From Bacteroidota bacterium (GTDB lineage: Bacteria > Bacteroidota > Bacteroidia > Sphingobacteriales > Sphingobacteriaceae): a DNA stretch of 64,000 nucleotides. Positions 15,502 to 26,200 of this stretch are shown in pieces. A model generated the notes under the pieces. The model was not told the origin of the DNA and did not search any database. It worked only from the letters and a program-made list of their open reading frames with translations. The stretch lies in assembly GCA_018266915.1 (NCBI GenBank), contig JAFDZM010000035.1, forward strand, positions 1 to 64,000, in the 5' to 3' direction. How positions within the stretch are numbered: the first letter of the stretch is position 1; each line of letters opens with the position of its first letter. Position numbers and translations under genes: made by a program.

Positions 15502-18407
15502 CGATTGCCGCTTATCAGCTTCTCACAGAGCAGTTTTATGAGTGGGAGCAGTTAGGGAGAGGATGGCTGCGTGCTGAATATCCGGTAGAACTTGAGCCAG
15601 CCTTTCGGCCCTTCTTTGGGCACTTTATAGACAGAGGGGATATTATCGATGACGGCAAGCGCCCCCATTGGCTGCAAGCCCTTTCAGAGGTGTTTGGCCC
15701 CCAAGAAACACCTGCTACGCCTCATTCCTTTGCACATACGCGCCAGTATTTCCCGTATGAGAACGATTCGGCATTGGCTTTTCTTTCCATTCACCTCCCG
15801 CGACACGGCAAGCCTTCACAGGATCGCATGGAGCAATTGCTCACCATGCTGTCCTTTCACCAGGCACTGCTGAGTTTTGAAATCGTTGCTACGGCTGATC
15901 AGGTCACGATACAATTTGTGTGTCGTGAACCGGAGGAGCATTTTTTGATTGCGCAATGCAAAGCCTATTTCCCTGATTGCGGTGTTGTATTGTCGTATCA
16001 GGACATGCTGCTCAGTGCGCTCCCGTATGAAATACCTTGCTCTTTGGTGGATTTTGGACTGAAAGAGGAGTTTATGCGCCCGATAGCTACTATGTCTAAT
16101 CCAGACCCGTATACCGCCCTCTTTGGCGTATTTGAGCAACTGGAAGGCAACAGCGCCATCATCTTTCAGGTCTTATTTTGCGGGGTACAAAATCCCTGGG
16201 CCGAAAGCGTTCTCACTGCCGCAGCAGATTATACCGGCAAGCAATCCTTCTTTATTGATGCCCCCGAAATGCTCCAGCTTGCCAGGGAAAAAGTGTCCCG
16301 GCCTTTGTTTGGCACCTCTATCCGGTTGCTTGCAAGTGCTGAGACGGATGAAGAAGCGGGCGCACTGCTGTATTATGCATGCACGTCCATCATTCAGGCT
16401 TCAACCGGGCCCTTTAATGCGTTCATCCCGCTACTGGATGGAGACTACACCGGAATAGACCGGCTGCTTGACATTGGATACAGGGTATCGCGGCGCACAG
16501 GCATGCTCTTAAACAGTAAGGAGCTATCGGCATTCGTGCATTTTCCTGACCCGGCCATGCAGAGCGCAAAGCTGCGGCAGTCCCGCCGGACTACTAAAAG
16601 CGCACCGGCATACCTGGATGGCTTGCCGTATACATTGGGATGGAATGACCATCAAGGAGAGACACTGTTGGTTGGCTTGGACATAGCTCAGCGGTTGCGG
16701 CATATCCATATCATTGGCGCAACAGGGACCGGCAAGTCCACCCTGCTTCATAGCCTCATTATGCAGGATATACAAAACGGACAGGGCTGCTGTGTACTCG
16801 ACCCGCATGGGGATTTAATTGACCAGGTATTATCCTTCATTCCTGAAGAGCGCATAGACGATATTGTCTACATCAATCCGGCAGAGAGTGAGTATAGTAT
16901 TGGATTCAATATCCTCTCTGCAAATTCAGAAATAGAAAAGGATTTGCTGGCGTCTGATCTGGTCTCCATCTTCCGGCGTTTCAGCACTTCGTGGGGCGAC
17001 CAGATGAACAGCGTTTTTGCCAATGCTATTATGGCGATGGTGTACAATACCAAACCATTTCACCTGGGCGATCTCCGAAAATTCTTAATTGAGCCGCTTT
17101 TCCGAAACCAGGTGCTTTCCACTGTCACCGACCATGATCTCATCTATTACTGGCAAAAAGAATTCCCGCTATTAAAAAGCACTTCTATTGGTCCGATTCT
17201 AACCCGGCTTGATACATTTCTCCGTCCTAAAGTCATCCGGTCAATGGTGTGCCAAACCAAAAGCATCAATCTGCAAACGTTGATGGATTCAAACAAGATC
17301 ATACTCATGAAGCTGTCGCAGGGCTTGATGGGCGCAGAGAACAGTTTTGTCCTGGGCGCGCTCTTTGTCTCCAAATTCCAGCAAATTGCGATGGCACGGC
17401 AGGCACAAGCCTCTCATGAGCGCAAGCCGTTCTTTTGTTACATTGACGAGTTCCATCATTTTATTACGCCTTCTATGGATAGCATTCTTTCGGGAACAAG
17501 AAAATATGGCTTGGGGTTGGTTCTGGCGCATCAGGAGCTGCAGCAGGTCTCGCGGTATGATGCCAGCATTGCCTCGTCACTGCTCTCTAATCCGGCTACC
17601 CGGATTTGTTTCAGGTTGGGTGATGATGACGCTAAACGCCTGGAGAAAGGCTTTTCATCCTTCATGCCGGAAGATTTCCAAAATCTTGGCACAGGTGAAG
17701 CGATTGCCAGGGTAAATACATCAAGTGCAGATTTTAATTTGGAAGTGATTCCTTTTGAAGGTGAGCGAACTTATGTTACAGATCGGGTTATAGAACATTG
17801 CAAAGAGCAGTACGGTGTTCCACGCCTTGAGGAACCGGTTCAACCAAGAGAACCAGAAGAAATACAGGTTGCATCTTTAGTACAGCCAGTTACAAACATA
17901 ACTTGTGAGCCGACCAGGGAGGAGGTTCGGGAACACCGGTACTTGCAAACCCTTATCAAGAAATTAGCCGAAGGGTATGGATACCAGGCTGCTATCGAAG
18001 TGCCCATTCTTAATGGAAGCGGATACGTTGATGTGGAATTGCTAAAAGAAGGTATCAAGATTGCTGTGGAAATTTCAGTGACAACTGAGCCGGAATGGGA
18101 GCTCCATAATGTGCAGAAATGCCTTGCTGCCGGATATGAAAAAATTGTAGTATGCTCAAAGGATGAGAAGAAACGCAGTGCTATCAAAAAGCGTATCAAT
18201 TCAAGTATCGCTCCAAGCGATCAGAGCAAGATTTCGGTTATCAGCCCTGATGAAATTGCCGCTTTACTGAATGATCAGCAAGAGACAGCACCGACTACGA
18301 CCATAATGAAAGGATACCGGGTAAAGGTGCAATATGATTCAACGAGCGAAAATAAGCAGGATGTGATAAAGCGGATTATTAGCGGAAGCAAAAAACCTGA
18401 TATGTAA
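15498..18407 (+). CDS. TraG/VirD4-like ATPase, long form, with nuclease-fold-like C-terminal domain
   Basis: A 969-residue P-loop ATPase of the conjugative coupling-protein / HerA class. After a roughly 350-residue N-terminal domain, Walker A is G-A-T-G-T-G-K-S-T (407-415) and Walker B is C-Y-I-D-E-F (about 647-652), with a C-terminal C-F-R-L-G-D-D-D-A segment typical of TraG-like proteins. An extra domain (about 815-935) contains G-Y-V-D-V-E-L ... I-A-V-E-I-S-V-T-T, a layout like PD-(D/E)xK folds but with Ser in place of the usual Lys, so catalysis is doubtful. No TM segments, relaxase or mating genes are nearby. It is coupled to the 154-residue protein. Confidence 0.88.
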   Translation: MTIAAYQLLTEQFYEWEQLGRGWLRAEYPVELEPAFRPFFGHFIDRGDIIDDGKRPHWLQALSEVFGPQETPATPHSFAHTRQYFPYENDSALAFLSIHLPRHGKPSQDRMEQLLTMLSFHQALLSFEIVATADQVTIQFVCREPEEHFLIAQCKAYFPDCGVVLSYQDMLLSALPYEIPCSLVDFGLKEEFMRPIATMSNPDPYTALFGVFEQLEGNSAIIFQVLFCGVQNPWAESVLTAAADYTGKQSFFIDAPEMLQLAREKVSRPLFGTSIRLLASAETDEEAGALLYYACTSIIQASTGPFNAFIPLLDGDYTGIDRLLDIGYRVSRRTGMLLNSKELSAFVHFPDPAMQSAKLRQSRRTTKSAPAYLDGLPYTLGWNDHQGETLLVGLDIAQRLRHIHIIGATGTGKSTLLHSLIMQDIQNGQGCCVLDPHGDLIDQVLSFIPEERIDDIVYINPAESEYSIGFNILSANSEIEKDLLASDLVSIFRRFSTSWGDQMNSVFANAIMAMVYNTKPFHLGDLRKFLIEPLFRNQVLSTVTDHDLIYYWQKEFPLLKSTSIGPILTRLDTFLRPKVIRSMVCQTKSINLQTLMDSNKIILMKLSQGLMGAENSFVLGALFVSKFQQIAMARQAQASHERKPFFCYIDEFHHFITPSMDSILSGTRKYGLGLVLAHQELQQVSRYDASIASSLLSNPATRICFRLGDDDAKRLEKGFSSFMPEDFQNLGTGEAIARVNTSSADFNLEVIPFEGERTYVTDRVIEHCKEQYGVPRLEEPVQPREPEEIQVASLVQPVTNITCEPTREEVREHRYLQTLIKKLAEGYGYQAAIEVPILNGSGYVDVELLKEGIKIAVEISVTTEPEWELHNVQKCLAAGYEKIVVCSKDEKKRSAIKKRINSSIAPSDQSKISVISPDEIAALLNDQQETAPTTTIMKGYRVKVQYDSTSENKQDVIKRIISGSKKPDM

Positions 18408-18426
18408 TACCTGGGCCGAAAAGAAA

Positions 18427-18636
18427 TCAAAACAAATCTTTCAGTGCAATGCCTAAGCCTACGGCTATCTCATAGAGGAAATAGATAGTTGGATTGAAAT
18501 CCCCGATTTCAAGGCGATGAATTACTTGCTGATCTTTACCGACTTTGTGGGCAAGATCAGTCTGTGTCAATCCCTTATCCTTTCGAATTTCGCGGATTTT
18601 TTCGCCAAGCTGCTTGAGTAATACTTCCTTCTTCAT
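18427..18636 (-). CDS. Small XRE-family regulator
   Basis: From ATG 18,636 this is 69 residues, almost entirely a helix-turn-helix domain (I-R-K-D-K-G-L-T-Q-T-D-L-A-H-K-V-G-K-D-Q-Q-V-I-H-R-L-E). An upstream in-frame start at 18,678 would add 14 residues that overlap the operator and is unlikely. It diverges from the SHOCT-domain protein gene, with a perfect inverted repeat between them. Probably a self-regulating repressor. Confidence 0.85.
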   Translation of the reverse strand: MKKEVLLKQLGEKIREIRKDKGLTQTDLAHKVGKDQQVIHRLEIGDFNPTIYFLYEIAVGLGIALKDLF

Positions 18637-18670
18637 CGGAAGTATAAAAGAATAATAAAGATTTTGAATA

Positions 18671-18694
18671 AAATACACTCGATAGAGTGTATTT
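18671..18694. promoter_or_regulatory. Perfect inverted-repeat operator between XRE and SHOCT genes
   Basis: The arms AAATACACTC (18671-18680) and GAGTGTATTT (18685-18694) flank a 4-bp centre. The site is 35 bp upstream of the XRE start and 56 bp upstream of the divergent SHOCT-protein start, where autoregulation would place a repressor site. A weak promoter-like TACTTTCG follows on the plus strand. Confidence 0.6.
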
Positions 18695-18749
18695 GTTAAT
18701 TCTTTTTTATACTTTCGAACAAGTAGTCTTACCCCCTACAACCTTAAGC

Positions 18750-19286
18750 ATGAAACTATTTTTGTTTTTTCTCTTTATTATCCCTGCATTTTCGTATGGA
18801 CAAGTATTGGGCTTTGGCAAGCGCCTTGCTGAATACAAAGCCTCAAATGGCAAAGCATACCATGAAGGCGACACTATTAAACTTGGCCAGGGATCAGCGC
18901 CAAACGGCACGTTTCGCTACATACAATATGCGGGATGGGCAGGCCTTATGTTTGCTGACCAAAGCACTGATTCACACAATTTAGAGCGCACCCTTTCCGG
19001 CTATGGTGCGGTAATTAAGAAAATACACAGCTTTAAAGCGCATGGCATTCAAAAAGTGGTGTTTGCAGTAGACATAGGCGGGGGGAGCAACTGTGACCTT
19101 TGGATCGAAGATGCCATTACCTCATGTGAGATTACCGATTGCAACGTACATAAGGCCCAAGCGACAGTGATGCAGCAATCCGATGATAGTTTAGATAAGT
19201 TGAAAAAGCTCAAATCATTATTGGATAGCGGGGCGATAACACAAGCAGAATACAACGAGCAAAAGAAAAAACTCCTTAATCAATAG
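18750..19286 (+). CDS. Exported protein with C-terminal SHOCT domain
   Basis: From ATG 18,750 (178 residues) the protein starts with a signal peptide (M-K-L-F-L-F-F to F-S-Y-G-Q). A central region of about 100 residues has no family I know. It ends in a SHOCT domain: L-K-K-L-K-S-L-L-D-S-G-A-I-T-Q-A-E-Y (about 148-165), a short helical module often linked to oligomerisation. The upstream ATG at 18,687 lies too close to the divergent operator to be convincing. Function unknown. Confidence 0.75.
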   Translation: MKLFLFFLFIIPAFSYGQVLGFGKRLAEYKASNGKAYHEGDTIKLGQGSAPNGTFRYIQYAGWAGLMFADQSTDSHNLERTLSGYGAVIKKIHSFKAHGIQKVVFAVDIGGGSNCDLWIEDAITSCEITDCNVHKAQATVMQQSDDSLDKLKKLKSLLDSGAITQAEYNEQKKKLLNQ

Positions 19287-19302
19287 CCTAACCCTTTAAA
19301 GT

Positions 19303-19776
19303 ATGAAAACAATAGCGAAGATGTGTTATGCAGTGATATGCATAATCACAATTAGTTTGACTGCCTGCAAAAAGAGCGCACAACCTCAGCCGTTCGACAA
19401 CGACCCGAGGGCCACTCAGACATTGAAGTACCTGACGCAATCATCCTGGAAAGAAACAGAACTGGAATATCAGCAGCAGGACGGAACCTGGATAGAAAAG
19501 CCGTTACCCGCTTCTGTTACCTCTGTATCTAATGTCTTTAGTACAAATGGCACCTACGTTATTTATAATAGCGATGGCAGTGTGCAAAGCAGTGGTACCT
19601 ACGACATCATCGGTGATAATACGCAATTGGCATTAAACAAAAGCATTACATATGATTTTTCAATCCTAAATGATACCAGTATGCAATTAACCCTCGTCGG
19701 GCAGATACCTTATACCGACCCAGCAACTAATATTACTTATACTTATTTTGGTATAAGACAGACATTTGTTCATTGA
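19303..19776 (+). CDS. Lipocalin-like lipoprotein
   Basis: A signal peptide with lipobox (I-S-L-T-A-C, lipid Cys about residue 22) precedes a 130-residue beta-rich domain with W-K-E-T-E-L-E-Y, F-S-T-N-G-T-Y-V-I-Y and a repeated strand pattern. This is typical of small Bacteroidota lipoproteins assigned to lipocalin-like families. It lies 16 bp after the SHOCT gene, same strand. The role is unknown; a small beta-barrel ligand binder at the outer membrane is a fair guess. Confidence 0.75.
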   Translation: MKTIAKMCYAVICIITISLTACKKSAQPQPFDNDPRATQTLKYLTQSSWKETELEYQQQDGTWIEKPLPASVTSVSNVFSTNGTYVIYNSDGSVQSSGTYDIIGDNTQLALNKSITYDFSILNDTSMQLTLVGQIPYTDPATNITYTYFGIRQTFVH

Positions 19777-19783
19777 AAAGTGA

Positions 19784-19805
19784 AAATACCGTGAAAACAC
19801 GGTAT
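19784..19805 (+). promoter_or_regulatory. AAATACCGTGAAAACACGG motif, copy 2, forming a hairpin
   Basis: The hairpin ATACCGTG / CACGGTAT (19786-19793 with 19798-19805) has an AAAA loop, 8 bp after the lipocalin-like gene stop. The 19-bp core is identical to the reverse-strand copy at 14579-14597. No U-tract follows, so it is probably a binding site rather than a terminator. Confidence 0.45.
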
Positions 19806-20022
19806 GTATTATTAAAGTATTTTTTATAAACTTGCAAAGAACAAGAAGAATATTATAAGTTACCTTAATCCTTAATCCATTCAATGAAAATTATACGCGA
19901 TGCCCCACGCGGCTCTAGCATCCCAACTAGGCTTGAATTCTTTTCCGACAATTATCCAAACAAAATCAAACTATAGGATTGCGCTGCTTTCCTGATTAAC
20001 CTTTTATCTTAATCACTTTTTT

Positions 20023-23000
20023 ATGCGAAGAGTTTGCATTGCCTTTTTTTTACTCCTCCCGGTTTTTTTATTCGCTCAGACAACTACGAACACTCAGGGG
20101 AGTATGTCCCCGCTTGTTTCGCAGCCATCGAATCCTATTCCGCCGGAAGGGGTCACTATTGCCAATCCTATCCCGGCCTCAGCAGATGCCGCCAGTTTAG
20201 GTGAGTATGGTCGGGTTCCTGTCAGCTATTTTACAGGTATACCTGACATCACTATTCCGCTGTACACTATTAAGAGCGGTGACCTTACATTACCGGTCAC
20301 GCTAAGCTATCATGGCGGCGGTATCAAAGTAGAGGAAGTCGCTTCATCGACAGGACTGGGGTGGGCTCTGAATTCAGGCGGAGTTATTACCAGAACGGTT
20401 AGAGGAATCGCTGATGAAAATCTTAATGGTTACCTTGACCCTAACCAGTATGTAAAAAACATTAATGCAGCCTTATATAGCCAGCCAAGCAATCTTACTT
20501 ATCTCAATGCCTGTCAACTGCTGAATCGTATTGCTGAAGGCACCTACGACGGGGAATCGGATATCTATACTTTCAATTTTGGGAGTTATACAGGACAGTT
20601 TTCTTTCACGGAAAATGGCAGTATCATGGTAAGCCCTCAACAGAAAATTAGTTTTACCTTCCCCTATGTTGAAGGCAGCCCGATTGCTTCTTTTATCGCA
20701 ACAACGCCTGATGGAGTCAAATGGTATTTCGGGGGCACTAGTGCTACGGAAGTCACCCAACGATCGGGTAACTCTACCAATACATCATGGTTCCTGACAA
20801 AGGTGGTCAGCCCCTCAGGTCATGAAATTGATTTTACTTACAAGGCGGAAAGTTACGATCAATATCAACCAGGTGGCAGCCGGTATACGTTTCTTAACTC
20901 CACCGGAACCCCAGCAACACGCCAAGATGACGATAATGGCACGTCTAATGGGCTTCACACGGTAAAATTGACGGGCATAACTTTCGAAAATGGAAATATC
21001 CAGGTGTATGCTAATCTAAACCGTTTGGACATCAATCCTAGCCAGATTCCCGGTGGTGCAACGATGATTGATAGCCTGTCTATTAATTCCACGGGCTTCT
21101 CCAAGTTATACAAGCTATATCATACCAATAATGCCAACACGCGTTTAAGATTGGATTCACTTATCGGCCAGTTGGAGCCCATTTCAGGTACCAACCGCTA
21201 TAAAAAGGAAAAATATAGCTTCATATATAATACAGATCACTGGTCGTCGGGCGTAAACTATGTATGCGCTCAGGACTGGTGGGGGTATTATAACGGTGTC
21301 TTTCAAACTACTCTGGTTCCTGCTATATCCCCAATGCCAGGAGCAAACAGAAACCCTAATGCAACGTATATGGCCGATGCAATGCTGACACAGATCACCT
21401 ACCCTACAGGAGGATATACTATATTCACTTATGAACCCAATACTGAACCCAATTATAATTTCGGTGCAGATATAGGCTCGGAGGTTGGTCATGTCGCAAG
21501 TGGTCTGCGAATCCAACAAATAGCTGACTACGATGGAATTAATGCCTCTCCTTTTAACGTCAAGACCTACAAATACCTATTAGGAACCGGGTCAAGCGGA
21601 TATTTGAATTACCAGCCGCAGTTTAGCTATAACTTAACAGTATTAACCCTTTCTGGCAATACTCCCGTAAGTACGAATTACTTTGTAAGGACTGCTGTTT
21701 CCAATTACCCACTGGCCACTCAACACGGTTCTGTAGTGGGTTATTATCATGTCGAAGAAGATTTTGATAGCAACGGACAAAGCGGGAAAACTGATTATTA
21801 CTATTCTATAGCAGGGGCAGAGGGGGTGAATAATTTGGGGTTCCCATTTGCGCCATCGCTTACCCTTGATTGGCACGAAGGATTGCTGACCAGGCAGATC
21901 ACTTCCAGGTACGCTAGCGGAAGCTACCTGCCAGTTCAGCAAAAGGTAATGGTTTATTCAACGATTAATAGCGGTCTTAGCAATAATATTAAGGTGGGGT
22001 TTAACCCGTACCCATACAATTACGACCCAACGGTTAATTATAACGGAGGAAGCAATACCCAAGGCACCCAAGGTACATTGATTGAACAAACTTATCAGAA
22101 TGGGACTGATTATACTTATATATCATCTGATACCACTTGGGTTTACGGCAGCCTGGACACAACAAAAAAGGTAAAAACGTGGAATAATTATCAGATGGAT
22201 CCTGTTACCTATCAGTTGACCAGGCTACAATCGTTAAACAGCAAAAGAGAATTGATAACCCAGAGCGTTACGTATCCGGGGTCATCTTCATTATCTGTAA
22301 TTGGTGTGTCTAACCTATATGGCTCCAATATTTTTACCTACCCTATTGAAGAGGTCACTACAAAATCAAATGCAGACGGAACTAACTTACGGACAGTAAA
22401 GGCTGTCCTGACCAGCTACAAAACAAATAAGCCGTTTAGGGATACGGTTTTCGAGTTACGAAGCGTCACTCCGGTCACGAATTTTACGAGCCTTATCTCA
22501 GGTGGCAGTAGGGATAGCCGGTATCAGCCCGTAGTTTCATTTGATAAATATGATGCTTACGGAAGCATCCTTCAGGAAAAGAAAATTGCCGACGCAACAC
22601 ATAACTATATTTGGGGATATCCCAGCCCGAATCCGCCTTATAATAATACATATCCTATTGCTGAGGTAATTAATCCCTCAGCTGATAGCATAGCCTACAC
22701 GAATTTTGAAAGCTACAAAACAAATGGCTTGGGCAACTGGACCTATAACAGTTCCGGAACCACAACTGATATAACCGCTCCGATGGGTGCTCAATGCTAT
22801 ACTGTGAGCAGCAGTAATACCATAGTAAGAAGTAACTTAATTTCAGGATCAAAATACGTGGTTTCCTTCTGGTCTAAATCAGGAGCAGCCATTACTGTTA
22901 CCGGTGGAACATTAACTAACGTTGCGACCGGTAATGCTAAAAACGGATGGATATATCACGAATACAGCGTAACCGGAGCAACTTCGGTTACGATCGGTGG

Positions 23001-23217
23001 TACAGGATCAATAGATGAAGTCAGGCTTTATCCCTCAACCGCACAAATGAGTACTTATACTTATATCCCGCTTGTTGGCATGGCCAGCAAATGCGATACT
23101 AAGAATGAAGTCACCTATTACGTGTATGACAATGTTGGCAGATTGATCCAGGTGCTTGATCAGAATCAGAATGTGGTCAAGCAATATCAGTACAACTATG
23201 CTAATTCAGCACAATAA
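20023..23217 (+). CDS. RHS-system N-terminal component (YD-repeat shell protein)
   Basis: A 1064-residue exported protein (signal peptide ending L-F-A-Q) of the large Bacteroidota family found next to RHS core proteins. The early P-V-S-Y-F-T-G-I-P-D-I-T-I-P-L-Y and L-P-V-T-L-S-Y-H-G-G-G-I segments are signatures. YD-like repeats build a beta-rich shell through the remainder. A region near 905-1010 resembles a carbohydrate-binding or jelly-roll insert. It ends with V-G-R-L-I-Q-V-L-D, an RHS repeat. The toxin-bearing partner follows 58 bp downstream. Together they should form a surface or secreted polymorphic-toxin shell. Confidence 0.85.
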   Translation: MRRVCIAFFLLLPVFLFAQTTTNTQGSMSPLVSQPSNPIPPEGVTIANPIPASADAASLGEYGRVPVSYFTGIPDITIPLYTIKSGDLTLPVTLSYHGGGIKVEEVASSTGLGWALNSGGVITRTVRGIADENLNGYLDPNQYVKNINAALYSQPSNLTYLNACQLLNRIAEGTYDGESDIYTFNFGSYTGQFSFTENGSIMVSPQQKISFTFPYVEGSPIASFIATTPDGVKWYFGGTSATEVTQRSGNSTNTSWFLTKVVSPSGHEIDFTYKAESYDQYQPGGSRYTFLNSTGTPATRQDDDNGTSNGLHTVKLTGITFENGNIQVYANLNRLDINPSQIPGGATMIDSLSINSTGFSKLYKLYHTNNANTRLRLDSLIGQLEPISGTNRYKKEKYSFIYNTDHWSSGVNYVCAQDWWGYYNGVFQTTLVPAISPMPGANRNPNATYMADAMLTQITYPTGGYTIFTYEPNTEPNYNFGADIGSEVGHVASGLRIQQIADYDGINASPFNVKTYKYLLGTGSSGYLNYQPQFSYNLTVLTLSGNTPVSTNYFVRTAVSNYPLATQHGSVVGYYHVEEDFDSNGQSGKTDYYYSIAGAEGVNNLGFPFAPSLTLDWHEGLLTRQITSRYASGSYLPVQQKVMVYSTINSGLSNNIKVGFNPYPYNYDPTVNYNGGSNTQGTQGTLIEQTYQNGTDYTYISSDTTWVYGSLDTTKKVKTWNNYQMDPVTYQLTRLQSLNSKRELITQSVTYPGSSSLSVIGVSNLYGSNIFTYPIEEVTTKSNADGTNLRTVKAVLTSYKTNKPFRDTVFELRSVTPVTNFTSLISGGSRDSRYQPVVSFDKYDAYGSILQEKKIADATHNYIWGYPSPNPPYNNTYPIAEVINPSADSIAYTNFESYKTNGLGNWTYNSSGTTTDITAPMGAQCYTVSSSNTIVRSNLISGSKYVVSFWSKSGAAITVTGGTLTNVATGNAKNGWIYHEYSVTGATSVTIGGTGSIDEVRLYPSTAQMSTYTYIPLVGMASKCDTKNEVTYYVYDNVGRLIQVLDQNQNVVKQYQYNYANSAQ

Positions 23218-23275
23218 TTCAAAAGGATATTTCATAATTAAAGCAGAGTACTCAAACCTTAACACAATAATTCAA

Positions 23276-26200
23276 ATGAAGAAGCATTTGGTTGCCAAGC
23301 TTATTTTATGCATGGGGATTTGTTTAATGTTTTGGCAAAAGGCATTTTCCCAGGCGCCTAACATTAGTTATACAAATACACAAACGATAGTAGCAGGAAC
23401 GGCTATTACTCCGATTAGTCCCACAAATTCTGGTGGGGCAGTTGCCGTCAATGGGCAGACATCTTTGCTTGCAGGAACAGTGGGTAGCCGAGGCTCGTCA
23501 GACGGTTCGACAGGCACCAGCTTCAGTAATCCGATCGGTATGGCCGTGGATGCCAATGGCAATATTTACGTTGCCGATGAAGGGAATTATAAAATAAGAA
23601 AGATCACTCCGGCAGGTGTGGTTAGTACGTTTGCAGGCACAGGAAGCCCGGGTTCCACCAATAACAGTGTGCCCACTCAGGCGTCGTTCAACAGCCCCTT
23701 CGGAATCTGCTTTGACATGGTGGGCAATATGTATGTGGCCGATTACTTCAATAATATGATCCGCAAGATCACGCCGGCAGGCGTAGTGAGTACGCTGGCA
23801 GGGAATGGCACGGCAGGATATGTAAATGGAGCACCGGGAAGTGCCGAGTTTAACAGTCCCACAGGAGTTGCAGCTGATGCACTGGGGAATGTTTACGTAG
23901 CTGATTTTGGGAATCACATGATCCGCAAAATCACTCCCGACGGCACAGTTTCTCTGTTTGCAGGGCAAAACGTTTACGGCTATGCTGACGGCCAGGGGGC
24001 GTTGGCGAAATTCGGCGGTCCGCAGACCCTGGGTTTTGACCCGCAAGGCAATCTGATTGTAGCTGATAAATCCAATAATATGATTAGGAAGATCACGCCT
24101 AACGGAACGGTATCTACATTGGCAGGTCAGACAACTGCGGGTTATACCAACGGTAATGGGAGTGCTGCCCAGTTCAACAATCCTGCCGGCTTGGCCATAG
24201 ATGCTTCAGGGACGATCTATGTGCCTGATTATAATAACAACCGTATTCGTATCGTATCGCAGTCGGGTGTGGTAAGCAATTTATCGGGCACAGGGATAGT
24301 AGGCTCAGCAAATGGAGCAGGTAGTTCCGCTACCTTCAATAATCCCTACGGCATAGCTATAGACAAGTCGGGAAATCTGTATGTAAGCGAGTTCACAAAT
24401 TTGACCATCCGTAAAGTATTATCTACTCCTTATACGATCAGCCCAGCCTTACCTGCAGGCCTAAACTTTAATACTGCGACTGGAGTAATCAGTGGAGCGG
24501 CAATTTCATCTTCACCATCCACCACGTATACTATTACAGCATATAACCTGAGTGGGAGCAGCACTACTACACTGACTTTTGCGGTCAACGCCGCATCGAT
24601 TGCTCCAAGCCAGAACATGAATTATATCATGACTTATGTTCCGCGTGTTTCAGGATTAACCTCTGCCACTGCTGTGGTAAATGCCAGTCCTGATAAAACA
24701 AAAATTCAAACGGAAATAAAGTATTTCGACGGATTGGGAAGACCGATACAGACAGTTAAAGTAAAAGGGTCTCCAAATGGACGCGATTTGGTACAGCCTG
24801 TAGCTTATGATTCTCAAGGAAGAGAGGCATATAAATACCTTCCTTATGCGGTAACAGGCTCTAGTAACAGCGATGGTAGCTATAAAACGGATGCGCTGAC
24901 AGCTGCTGCAGGGGTGTCTTATTTTTATAATCCAACTGGGTCTGGCATAAGCGGTAACCAACAAAGCAATGGAATTGTAGTCAATCCTAACCCCTATTCT
25001 CAAATAGTATTCGAGGCATCACCGCTTAATCGGGTCATAGAGCAAGGAGCACCGGGTACGCCATGGCAGCCAGTAGCTAACAGCAATACCGGCCATACGG
25101 TTAAGACAATCTACACAACCAATAACACAACTGCAATTACCGATACAGCAAATACGACATTGGTAGCATTGTATACAGCAACTGTTAACAGTGACCAAAG
25201 TCGGACACTTACAAGAGCAAGTGGCACTGCCGGTAACTATGATGCAGGGCAATTGTACTTGACTATAACCTATAATGAGAACTGGACCGGGGGTAGAAGC
25301 GGCACCAGTGAGGAATACAAAGATATAGAAGGGCATGTGGTACTTAAGCGCACTTTTAACTATGTGCGGACTACACATGTAACCGAAATCATGTCCACCT
25401 ATTATGTATATGACGATTTGGGTAACCTGGCTTTTGTGTTAACCCCGATGTCCGGCGCTGACGGTGCGCAGCCTTCGCAGGCCTTATTGGATAACCTGTG
25501 TTACCAATACCGTTATGATGAGCAGAACAGGTTAACGCAGAAAAAGCTGCCGGGCAAAGGATGGGAGTATACTGTTTACAATAAGCTTGACCAGCCTGTA
25601 CTAACACAGGACTCTGTTCAACGGGCAAACAATCAGTGGTCGGTTACCAAATATGATGCCCTGGGGCGGGTAATAATGACGGGATTGTTCAACAGCAGTG
25701 CAACACAGAATACACAGAAAACGAATATTTATGCCTATAGCCAATGGGATATACGGGACTATACCAATACCAGCACAGGTTACCTGATGAACAGTTATCC
25801 GGGGCCCAGCACAATCCTGACGATTAACTATTATGATGATTACAACTATGGCAATGTAGCAGGAGCGCCAACCAATTATGCTGCACCATCAGGATCAAGT
25901 ACGATGACCAGAGGCCTTCTTACGGGTAAGCAAACAGCGGTACTCAATACCCCCACAGATATGCTTTGGGATGTGCCTTACTATGATGACCTGGGCAGAA
26001 CGATAAAAACCTACACAGAGCATTATCTGGGTGGAACAGCAAATACCAACAACTATGATGCGATTACCACTACTTACAACTTTACCAATGCGCCGACAAC
26101 TGTAACCCGTCAGCATTATACCTCATCCAGCACTACAATACCGATGCTGACAGCTACCAATACCTATATGTATGACCATATGGGCCGGAAGCTAAAAACA

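Noticed and set aside
23368..24046. Minus-strand frames within the NHL-repeat region
   Set aside because: Shadows of the repetitive RHS coding sequence; no plausible starts or domains.
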